DNA from: Schaalia canis
GTDB taxonomy: Bacteria > Actinomycetota > Actinomycetes > Actinomycetales > Actinomycetaceae
Direction: 5' to 3'
NCBI RefSeq assembly: GCF_003858455.1
Contig: NZ_RQZF01000012.1
Span: forward strand, 20,636-84,635
DNA: 64,000 nt
Shown: piece after piece, positions 53,643 to 62,872 of the stretch
How the letters are laid out: each line of letters opens with the position of its first letter
Position numbering within the stretch: position 1 is the stretch's first letter
The notes under the pieces: model-generated
What the model was told of the DNA's origin: nothing
What the model saw: the letters and a program-made list of their open reading frames with translations, nothing else
The model's database searches: none
Translations under genes and position numbers: made by a program

Positions 53643-54355
53643 GTACGCTGGTTTTACGACTCGCAGCTCCGATGCAGTCGTGGGGTGACTCCTCGCGCTT
53701 CACTGTTCGGCAAACACGTCGGGAGCCAACAAAGTCGGGCATTATTGGGCTTATCGCGGCAGCGCAGGGTAGACGGCGGAGCGACTCGATTGAGGACCTT
53801 CTCAAGCTCAAACTTGCGGTTCGCGTCGATCAACCGGGTAGCCTTCTACGCGATTTTCACACAGCGCGTAACGCAAGCGGCGAATCAATGCCCTTGACCT
53901 ATAGGTATTACCTTTCGGATGCGGTTTTTGTTGTCGCTGTGGAGGGTGAGCGTGACGTGGTGGAAGGCATAGCTGAGAGTCTGCGGCGGCCTCGTCACCC
54001 GCTGTATCTCGGGCGACGTTCATGTCCGCCCAGTGCGCCTCTTGTCCTCAAGATTGTTGAGCTACCAGCCTTAGCCGCACTGAAAAGCGATGAAGTACCC
54101 TGGCAAGCTGCTGAATGGTTCAAACAGCAAAGCGAGGAGAACGGCTACACGGCAGAGCTTGCTTTCGACCTTGATGAGGATTCTGAGAGGGAACCCGGTG
54201 TGACAAGCGATGTCGTACAGGACTCTCCTGTCACTTTCGATCAGCGCCACCGCCAGTACACATGGCGAAGCGTTGGCCGGACCCAGCTCATTATGCATAG
54301 TGGACTGTCCAAGCTAACCACCCATGATCCGATGAATGCTTTGGAGGGGGTATAA
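53639..54355 (+). CDS. casD: Cascade 5'-handle protein Cas5e (CasD)
   Basis: Caps the 5' handle of the crRNA. The 238-residue product starts with the family motif LRLAAPMQSWGDSSRFTVRQTRREPTKSG-like region (residues ~6-34), then IIGLIAAAQGRRR, RYYLSDAVFVVAVEG near 90, and PLYLGRRSCPPSAPL near 122. GTG 53639 overlaps the cas7e stop; cas6e begins directly after the stop codon. Confidence 0.94.
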   Translation: MSTLVLRLAAPMQSWGDSSRFTVRQTRREPTKSGIIGLIAAAQGRRRSDSIEDLLKLKLAVRVDQPGSLLRDFHTARNASGESMPLTYRYYLSDAVFVVAVEGERDVVEGIAESLRRPRHPLYLGRRSCPPSAPLVLKIVELPALAALKSDEVPWQAAEWFKQQSEENGYTAELAFDLDEDSEREPGVTSDVVQDSPVTFDQRHRQYTWRSVGRTQLIMHSGLSKLTTHDPMNALEGV

Positions 54356-55069
54356 GTGTATTTGAGTCGATGCGAGATCAACCCGAATAGGCGAGGGGCA
54401 AAGCATCTGTTGGGCAATCCTCAAGCGATGCACGCCGCTGTGCTCTCCTGTTTCCCCCGTTCATTGTCAGCAGAGAATGGGCGAGTACTGTGGAGAGTGG
54501 ATCAGAGCGAGAACGGGGTGTTCCTCTATGTCACCTCCGGGCTGGAACCTGACTTTACTGTCATCCAGGAGCAGGCAGGTTGGCCGGACGCCCGAACCGC
54601 GTTGGCAAAGCCTTATGATCATTTTCTCGACGCTCTTCAGGAAGGACAGTTCTACCATTTCCGTCTTTCTGCGAACCCGGTTCGAGGGGTTCCTCGTGCG
54701 GGGGAAGCGCGGGGGAAGGTGCAGGCGCATGTCACGACAGCCCAGAGAGAAAAATGGCTGATTCAACGTTCAGTCGAACTAGGGTTCGAGATTTGCGTTA
54801 ACCCTCAAGCGGTAGAGTCCGAGAACGAAAAGCCTGACGAGGAGATCCCCCGCATCTTGAGCGTTGTCGGAAGCCGAAAGTGGTTGTTCGGAAAGGGAAG
54901 AGAAGATCAGCGACATCGAGTCACTCTGCAGATGGTGACTTTCGAGGGGGTGCTTCAAGTGACTGATTCCGCTCGGCTGCGTGAAACTCTTGTGAATGGC
55001 ATTGGACGCGGAAAAGCCTATGGGTGCGGACTGATGACCCTTGTTCCCTTCACAGGAGGAGCGATGTAG
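54356..55069 (+). CDS. casE: crRNA endoribonuclease Cas6e (CasE)
   Basis: Cleaves the pre-crRNA at the base of each repeat hairpin. The 237-residue product has a ferredoxin-like start (MYLSRCEINPNRRGAKHLLG), a candidate catalytic His in NPQAMHAAVLSCFP near residue 27, HFRLSANPVRG around 100, and the C-terminal glycine-rich loop GIGRGKAYGCGLMTLVP. GTG 54356 abuts the cas5e stop; cas1e starts immediately after. Confidence 0.94.
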   Translation: MYLSRCEINPNRRGAKHLLGNPQAMHAAVLSCFPRSLSAENGRVLWRVDQSENGVFLYVTSGLEPDFTVIQEQAGWPDARTALAKPYDHFLDALQEGQFYHFRLSANPVRGVPRAGEARGKVQAHVTTAQREKWLIQRSVELGFEICVNPQAVESENEKPDEEIPRILSVVGSRKWLFGKGREDQRHRVTLQMVTFEGVLQVTDSARLRETLVNGIGRGKAYGCGLMTLVPFTGGAM

Positions 55070-55999
55070 ATGTCAACCATGCTGCCGTTGGAACGTGAGG
55101 CTTTGCCTCGCGCGAAGGATCGCTATTCCTTCCTCTATATCGAGCACTGCGTTGTCCACCGCGATTCGAACGCGTTGACAATGCGGGATCAAGAAGGAAT
55201 AGTTCACGTTCCAGCGGCGGCATTGTCGGTTCTTCTTTTAGGGCCTGGAACTACCGTTAGTCATCAGGCTGTCGCCCTTATGGCGGAGTGCGGTGTGAGT
55301 TGTGTGTGGGTGGGGGAGAACGGCGTGCGCTATTACGCTCATGGTCGTTCTCTGGCGCAATCCACGCGTCTTCTTATTGCTCAGGCAAGGCTTGTGTCGC
55401 ACGAACGGGAGCGTTTGCGGGTTGCGCGAGAGATGTATGCGATGCGTTTCCCAGGTGAGGATGTTTCCATGCTGACAATGAGACAACTTCGCGGGCGTGA
55501 AGGCGCCCGAATGAGGGATGTGTATCGGGCGAATGCCAAGCGTACGGGGGTGCGCTGGGCCAGTCGGCAATATAATCCAGCCGATTTCAATGACTCCGAT
55601 CCCATTAACCAAGCACTTTCGGTGGCGAACTATTCACTGTATGGCATCGTCCATGCCGTGATTGTGTCACTGGGGTGTTCTCCGGGTTTAGGGTTCATCC
55701 ACACAGGGCATGAGCGCTCATTTGTTTATGACATCGCTGATCTATATAAGGCAGATACGTCTATTCCGGCTGCTTTTGATGTTGTCAGAGACTCCGCTGC
55801 TGACGTTACTGCTGCAGCGAGGCATCGAATACGAGATCTCATTTTTGAGCGAAAGATCATCCAGACTTGCGTCGCAGATGTGAAGCACTTGCTGGGTGAG
55901 GAAAATGCCGACGAAGAACTGAGCGATGTCCAAGTTGCTTCCCTTTGGGATGTGCGCGATAGGGCTCTTGAAGGCGGCAGAAACTACGCAGAGGAATAA
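55070..55999 (+). CDS. cas1: CRISPR integrase Cas1e
   Basis: Integrates new spacers at the leader end with Cas2. The 309-residue protein carries the metal ligands: Glu in RQLRGREGARMRDVY near residue 143, His in LGFIHTGHERSFVYD near 207, and Asp in DIADLYKAD near 219. The N-terminal beta domain (PRAKDRYSFLYIEHC) is typical of subtype I-E. Intact catalytic residues suggest that adaptation is functional, in keeping with the large array downstream. Confidence 0.96.
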   Translation: MSTMLPLEREALPRAKDRYSFLYIEHCVVHRDSNALTMRDQEGIVHVPAAALSVLLLGPGTTVSHQAVALMAECGVSCVWVGENGVRYYAHGRSLAQSTRLLIAQARLVSHERERLRVAREMYAMRFPGEDVSMLTMRQLRGREGARMRDVYRANAKRTGVRWASRQYNPADFNDSDPINQALSVANYSLYGIVHAVIVSLGCSPGLGFIHTGHERSFVYDIADLYKADTSIPAAFDVVRDSAADVTAAARHRIRDLIFERKIIQTCVADVKHLLGEENADEELSDVQVASLWDVRDRALEGGRNYAEE

Positions 56000-56008
56000 G
56001 AGGGTGTC

Positions 56009-56401
56009 GTGTTAGTTTTGGTGACCTCGGCTGCTCCCCCGGGATTACGAGGGGAACTCACGCGCTGGCTTCTTGAGATCGCGCCAGGAGTTTACGTTGG
56101 TCATCTGTCGGCAAGGGTGCGTGAAAAGGTCTGGGAGTTAACGCAAGCCAATATACGTAATGGCCGAGCAATTATGGTGATTCCTGCCCGTAATGAACAG
56201 CGCCTTGAGTTCCTCACATGTGGCGACGCATGGGAGCCTGTAACTTTTGATGGTCTCAAGCTTGTCCGGCGCCAAGAAAAGAGCTACGGCCAAGACGCTG
56301 TGGAGTCCGAATCTTCTCGACCTTCGACTGTCCGACAGGATACAGGATGGTCAATCGCTGCGCGCAGGAGACGCTTCCGTAATGCCATTGAACGGCGCTG
56401 A
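56009..56401 (+). CDS. cas2: CRISPR integration protein Cas2e
   Basis: Forms the Cas1-Cas2 integration complex. The product is 130 residues, starting LVLVTSAAPPGLRGELTRWLLEIAPGVYVG, the I-E type pattern, with ARVREKVWELT near residue 38 and AIMVIPARNEQRLEFLTCGD near 54. The core ends near residue 92; the remaining ~38 residues (Ser/Arg-rich, ending WSIAARRRRFRNAIERR) go beyond the ~95-residue E. coli protein. GTG 56009 follows GAGG. The array leader begins directly after the stop. Confidence 0.9.
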   Translation: MLVLVTSAAPPGLRGELTRWLLEIAPGVYVGHLSARVREKVWELTQANIRNGRAIMVIPARNEQRLEFLTCGDAWEPVTFDGLKLVRRQEKSYGQDAVESESSRPSTVRQDTGWSIAARRRRFRNAIERR

Positions 56402-56492
56402 GTGCCCTTCTTGCTATAGTGGCGTTTGCGGCAATTGGTGAAACTCGCTTCTAACCTTACTTGAGTCTGTTGGAATTCTGCGGATTTTAAGT
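56402..56492 (+). promoter_or_regulatory. CRISPR leader
   Basis: The 91 bases between cas2 and the first repeat are AT-richer than the surroundings. An extended -10 (TGCTATAGT, 56412-56420) could drive array transcription. The stretch next to the repeat (TTCTGCGGATTTTAAGT) is the expected integration site. There are no coding features. Confidence 0.75.
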
Positions 56493-57619
56493 CTCTTCCC
56501 CGCACCTGCGGGGATTACCCGGATTAAAGGTTCCTCGTCATTCTCCACCCGGACTCTTCCCCGCACCTGCGGGGATTACCCGCGTTCATGCCCTCGGCTG
56601 CCCGTGTGAGTGCGCTCTTCCCCGCACCTGCGGGGATTACCCGCGTTGATTGGCGTGTGTGTGTCTGGTTGCTTGCTCTTCCCCGCACCTGCGGGGATTA
56701 CCCTTCGGCCAGCTCCACATTCACCGGCTGCTCGGACTCTTCCCCGCACCTGCGGGGATTACCCGTCCGTTTGCATCATGAGGCGGTCGTTAATGCCCTC
56801 TTCCCCGCACCTGCGGGGATTACCCGCCCTGGCCACCGCCCTCATGCCGCTCCTACCCCTCTTCCCCGCACCTGCGGGGATTACCCGTGCGTGGTCACCA
56901 TCCCTGACCTGGGAGGTGAACTCTTCCCCGCACCTGCGGGGATTACCCTACAGTATTTGCTGCACCCGTGTTAGATACATTCTCTTCCCCGCACCTGCGG
57001 GGATTACCCTACGACGGCGGCAGACCGGTCGAAGGCGACATCCTCTTCCCCGCACCTGCGGGGATTACCCGCTTGTCGATCCGCCCAGGTAGCGGGCAAC
57101 GGCCTCTTCCCCGCACCTGCGGGGATTACCCGCGTGGTGCCGTCATCGCGTTCGGTGATTTCATCTCTTCCCCGCACCTGCGGGGATTACCCCATTGCAG
57201 CACACACGGCCTTCGCGCCGTTGACCTCTTCCCCGCACCTGCGGGGATTACCCTAAGAGGATGGAGGCCATGATGATGGTGGGGCGCTCTTCCCCGCACC
57301 TGCGGGGATTACCCGCAGAGTACAGAGTACAGAGATAGATAGTCCTACTCTTCCCCGCACCTGCGGGGATTACCCGCCACCAAAGCAAGCACCAACGCGA
57401 TAACATCCCTCTTCCCCGCACCTGCGGGGATTACCCTACTTTCTTCGAGGCAAAGGTCAAGGAGCAGCTCTCTTCCCCGCACCTGCGGGGATTACCCGCC
57501 TCTACCCGCCCGCCCTCATCGTCTCAGAAGCTCTTCCCCGCACCTGCGGGGATTACCCGACCAACACCATTAAGGTGGGCAAGCAGGAATCCTCTTCCCC
57601 GCACCTGCGGGGATTACCC

Positions 57620-57686
57620 GTCTCCGAGAACACGGCCGAGTGCTCGGAGAACCTCTTCCCCGCACCTGGCCGAGTGCTCGGAGAAC
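57620..57686 (+). repeat. 34-bp tandem duplication inside the array with a truncated repeat
   Basis: After the spacer at 57620-57652 comes a repeat cut at 16 bases (57653-57668), then an 18-base copy of the spacer end (57669-57686), then a normal repeat at 57687. The duplicated 34 bases are the spacer end plus the first 16 repeat bases. The spacer contains TCTCCGAG and CTCGGAGA, an 8-bp dyad that could have promoted slippage. Confidence 0.9.
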
Positions 57687-60600
57687 CTCTTCCCCGCACC
57701 TGCGGGGATTACCCGTTTCCGCGTTCATCCCCGCGTGCTTTCCATTGCTCTTCCCCGCACCTGCGGGGATTACCCGTCAGCGTCCCCCGCTTTCGGTGTT
57801 GGCAGTAGCTCTTCCCCGCACCTGCGGGGATTACCCTCCGGTGGCGTGCCCTCGGGCATCCTCTCCACCCTCTTCCCCGCACCTGCGGGGATTACCCGGA
57901 TGCGGGTCAGTGCTGATTCAATTTCCTTCACTCTTCCCCGCACCTGCGGGGATTACCCGCCTTGAGTTGAGCGGGGCGGCTGATCCCCGAACTCTTCCCC
58001 GCACCTGCGGGGATTACCCGTTCAAGCTCGAGTGCATGAAGAGCGACGCGCCCTCTTCCCCGCACCTGCGGGGATTACCCGCTGCTCCCACCTGATAAAA
58101 CAGGGGACGCACACTCTTCCCCGCACCTGCGGGGATTACCCTGGTGATCTCTATGCAGGTCACTGAGCAGACGCGCTCTTCCCCGCACCTGCGGGGATTA
58201 CCCGACGCCATGGGATTTGGCGGCTGACAGAAAGGGCTCTTCCCCGCACCTGCGGGGATTACCCGGTAGCGTCGGAGCCTGCGGCGTTCCAGACGGCCTC
58301 TTCCCCGCACCTGCGGGGATTACCCTGCCCGCGTCAACTGCCAGCACCGCTAGGAGGCCTCTTCCCCGCACCTGCGGGGATTACCCGTTCACCCCCGCAC
58401 TGGAAGAGTTCACCTCCTGCTCTTCCCCGCACCTGCGGGGATTACCCTGCCCGTTGGAACTTAGCGGTCTCGGCGGTGACCTCTTCCCCGCACCTGCGGG
58501 GATTACCCGAAATTCGTCTCATGCGCGACCAGAATGGCCAGCTCTTCCCCGCACCTGCGGGGATTACCCGGCATCCTTGCGCCAGGAGTTCTCGTCAAAA
58601 ACCTCTTCCCCGCACCTGCGGGGATTACCCGGAGATGCTCGAGGACGCTGCATTTCTGACGACCTCTTCCCCGCACCTGCGGGGATTACCCGCCATCCGC
58701 AGGTGCAGATCGGTGACGGGTAGGCTCTTCCCCGCACCTGCGGGGATTACCCGAAACGCTATCGAAGAGATCCCTACCGACGACGCTCTTCCCCGCACCT
58801 GCGGGGATTACCCGCGGCGCGCCAGACGACGCAACCAGTCTCGCCGCTCTTCCCCGCACCTGCGGGGATTACCCGGAAATTGTCGACGAGAAGAGTTGGT
58901 ACGAGTTCTCTTCCCCGCACCTGCGGGGATTACCCGCCCCCACCAGGCCGGTGAGGGGCGTTGAGGTTCTCTTCCCCGCACCTGCGGGGATTACCCGGCA
59001 TCGTCGAAGCCGGTAAAACCCTCATCATTCTCTTCCCCGCACCTGCGGGGATTACCCGTTCTTGACTCTGAACAGGCTCAGTCTCAGCTGCTCTTCCCCG
59101 CACCTGCGGGGATTACCCGGCGACTGGTCTGCCGCCTGGGAGCACGCCCAACTCTTCCCCGCACCTGCGGGGATTACCCGGTGGCGTCAGATTCGTTGGT
59201 TTCATCACCTGACTCTTCCCCGCACCTGCGGGGATTACCCGTCAACGCCAATTTTTCCGAGATACAGCAAGCCCTCTTCCCCGCACCTGCGGGGATTACC
59301 CGGCGGACGGCAACAGCCTGGCCGCTGACGATGCCTCTTCCCCGCACCTGCGGGGATTACCCGTGGATGGGCGCAGTCCTCACCTGCCACCCCATCTCTT
59401 CCCCGCACCTGCGGGGATTACCCGGTGTCCCACTCGATGACGAGATCCAGACTCATCTCTTCCCCGCACCTGCGGGGATTACCCGGCGCTTTCGTCAGCA
59501 CCCATCAGCCAACGCTGCTCTTCCCCGCACCTGCGGGGATTACCCGGGCCAGGTGCGGGGGGATGCCGAACATGCGGGCTCTTCCCCGCACCTGCGGGGA
59601 TTACCCGAAAACCGTCCTGCTATGGACCTCCACCGCAACCTCTTCCCCGCACCTGCGGGGATTACCCTGGCGGCGTTGATGATGGCGGGGTCGAGGCCGT
59701 CTCTTCCCCGCACCTGCGGGGATTACCCGCCGCTCCCGCGCTGCCGTAGCACGCGCGCTAGCTCTTCCCCGCACCTGCGGGGATTACCCGCCGGGATGAA
59801 CTGGCGTTCGTAGGCTTTGCCGCTCTTCCCCGCACCTGCGGGGATTACCCGTCGAACGCTTCCAAGGCGCACGCATCCGTCTCCTCTTCCCCGCACCTGC
59901 GGGGATTACCCGGCATGAACACCCCCGAACCCGACTCTGTTTCGCTCTTCCCCGCACCTGCGGGGATTACCCGGCCCGCAAAACGCCCCACAGCGAATCT
60001 CAACGCTCTTCCCCGCACCTGCGGGGATTACCCGCGTCGGAGGTCGTTGGCGTATTTGTGTGTGTTCTCTTCCCCGCACCTGCGGGGATTACCCGGAGAC
60101 CACGAATGACCTGCGACATGTGCGAAACTCTTCCCCGCACCTGCGGGGATTACCCGGTAGCGATTTGCAGTTGACTGCCAGACATGGACTCTTCCCCGCA
60201 CCTGCGGGGATTACCCGGATCTGAAAGGTTGGAATACCTCCGGCGGGGGCTCTTCCCCGCACCTGCGGGGATTACCCGGAACGCCACTGACCGGCGACGA
60301 AGCCAAAGAACTCTTCCCCGCACCTGCGGGGATTACCCGGCCCACCCGGAGGACAACAAAACGCGTGGCCCCTCTTCCCCGCACCTGCGGGGATTACCCG
60401 CGGGTGGAGTCTCATTGCCCATGGGAAGGGCACTCTTCCCCGCACCTGCGGGGATTACCCTATGCCGCTCATCGGCCGACTCGCGCCCCAGTCCTCTTCC
60501 CCGCACCTGCGGGGATTACCCGGAGGACGACAGTGAGTGAGAATCATCCTTTGTCTCTTCCCCGCACCTGCGGGGATTACCCGTTGGCTGGCGTGAAACT

Positions 60601-62506
60601 TCGCCTGTTGGCTCTCTCTTCCCCGCACCTGCGGGGATTACCCGCGGCGCGCGCCAACCTCGGGTGCGCTTACGCTCTCTTCCCCGCACCTGCGGGGATT
60701 ACCCGCTGGCCGCCAATTCGCATCCGCAAGACTCAACCTCTTCCCCGCACCTGCGGGGATTACCCGGCAGTGCATTGTTACGCCAGGAGGAAGCGCCCCT
60801 CTTCCCCGCACCTGCGGGGATTACCCTACCGCCTCGACCGCGCCCGAGGACTGCTGGAGCTCTTCCCCGCACCTGCGGGGATTACCCGTGGCACGCCTAT
60901 CATGTACGCGCCCCCGCCCGCTCTTCCCCGCACCTGCGGGGATTACCCGCAGGGCGGCTCGATGTGGAATCGCGATTTTTCCTCTTCCCCGCACCTGCGG
61001 GGATTACCCGGCGGCGGGGTGCATACTCTGGGCGTCTGCTCACTCTTCCCCGCACCTGCGGGGATTACCCTGGAAGGACGGGCCAACCCTGTTCATGCGG
61101 TGCCTCTTCCCCGCACCTGCGGGGATTACCCGAAGGAGACGCCCCAGGCATGGGCGTCGAAATCCTCTTCCCCGCACCTGCGGGGATTACCCGGAATCAA
61201 GGCGGGCGCATCCTGGGTCGGCTCTCTCTTCCCCGCACCTGCGGGGATTACCCGCAACACAGGTAGCCGTCAAGGTAGCAACCGCCCTCTTCCCCGCACC
61301 TGCGGGGATTACCCGGCCCCCGGGACTAACCCCCCGGGGGCCTTCCCCTCTTCCCCGCACCTGCGGGGATTACCCGGCGCTGCCCCCGGCACCTTCGAGG
61401 ATTTTGCCCTCTTCCCCGCACCTGCGGGGATTACCCGGCGACAAAGTCGATGCGGGCGCCGCGCTTGGCCTCTTCCCCGCACCTGCGGGGATTACCCGGT
61501 GCCCGTCAATGGCCGGTAAAGAAGTCAAGGCTCTTCCCCGCACCTGCGGGGATTACCCGCGTGGTGCCGTCGTCGCGTTCGGTGATTTCGTCTCTTCCCC
61601 GCACCTGCGGGGATTACCCGCGTTGGGTTGGACAGAGGCAATGGCAGCTAGTCTCTTCCCCGCACCTGCGGGGATTACCCGGAAGTTCCCAGTGATTACG
61701 CCAATCGAAGCCGCTCTTCCCCGCACCTGCGGGGATTACCCGCTGCCCGAGTTCGACCGCCCATCCAGCGTGTTCTCTTCCCCGCACCTGCGGGGATTAC
61801 CCGTATTCGCGATGAACATCGCAGATGGGCTTGCCCTCTTCCCCGCACCTGCGGGGATTACCCGGCCTGTTTCACCGTCGAAGGTGATGGAGGCGACTCT
61901 TCCCCGCACCTGCGGGGATTACCCGCCCTTGCCCTTCAGCTGGGTTTTTCCTGAGCTCTCTTCCCCGCACCTGCGGGGATTACCCGACGCGGCATATCTC
62001 CTCAATATCTCCGAGATACTCTTCCCCGCACCTGCGGGGATTACCCGCGCGCACGCTCCCGCTGGCGCTGATTGAGGAACTCTTCCCCGCACCTGCGGGG
62101 ATTACCCGAGACCTCCACGCGAGTTGGCGTGACCTGTTCGCTCTTCCCCGCACCTGCGGGGATTACCCGGCAAAGGGCCAACCTCCAACCCCGAAAGGAA
62201 ACTCTTCCCCGCACCTGCGGGGATTACCCGACGCGCCTTTACATCGTGCCATTCCTCGGGAACTCTTCCCCGCACCTGCGGGGATTACCCGCCGCCGCGC
62301 CGCCGACAATCCTCTCGGAAACTCTCTTCCCCGCACCTGCGGGGATTACCCGGCGTAGCGCGGCAAGGCGCCGGAAACGCCCCCCTCTTCCCCGCACCTG
62401 CGGGGATTACCCGGCCACAGCGGCGGCCTTGATTGCTTCCCATGCCTCTTCCCCGCACCTGCGGGGATTACCCGGATGCGCGTAGGCCTTCGGGGGTTTC
62501 TTCAAT

Positions 62507-62534
62507 CTCTTCCCCGCACCTGCGGAGATTACCC
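62507..62534 (+). repeat. variant CRISPR repeat (G to A at position 20)
   Basis: This repeat reads GCGGAGATTACCC at its end where the others have GCGGGGATTACCC. The change alters a base of the hairpin stem. It was the only internal substitution noticed among the full repeats. Confidence 0.85.
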
Positions 62535-62778
62535 GGTCGTGGCCCAGGTGGACACGCTTGTTTCCTGCTCTTCCCCGCACCTGCGGGGATTACCCGACCC
62601 CCACCATGTACACCCTCGACTACCTGCTCTCTTCCCCGCACCTGCGGGGATTACCCGATGCGACGCACTCATGCTCGACGGCCCCCAAACTCTTCCCCGC
62701 ACCTGCGGGGATTACCCTGGATCGCGCGCGGCGGCGACCGGATCGGCCGACTCTTCCCCGCACCTGCGGGGATTACCC

Positions 62779-62872
62779 GAACGGGCAGATCGCCAGCTCC
62801 AAATCGTCAGGCTCTTCCCCGCACCTGCGGGGATTACCCGAACGGGCAGATCGCCAGCTCCAAATCGTCAGG
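62779..62872 (+). repeat. exact duplication of one repeat-spacer unit
   Basis: Spacers 62779-62811 and 62840-62872 are identical (begin GAACGGGCAGATCGCC, end CGTCAGG), separated by one standard repeat. Confidence 0.97.

Noticed and set aside
47213..56492. Additional accessory or anti-CRISPR gene within the cas operon
   Set aside because: All eight cas genes abut or overlap, with no spare coding space; nothing beyond the standard I-E set is present.
58014..58310. Reverse-strand frame with RVIPAGAGKS and GNPRRCGEE units
   Set aside because: It is the antisense translation of the same CRISPR repeats.
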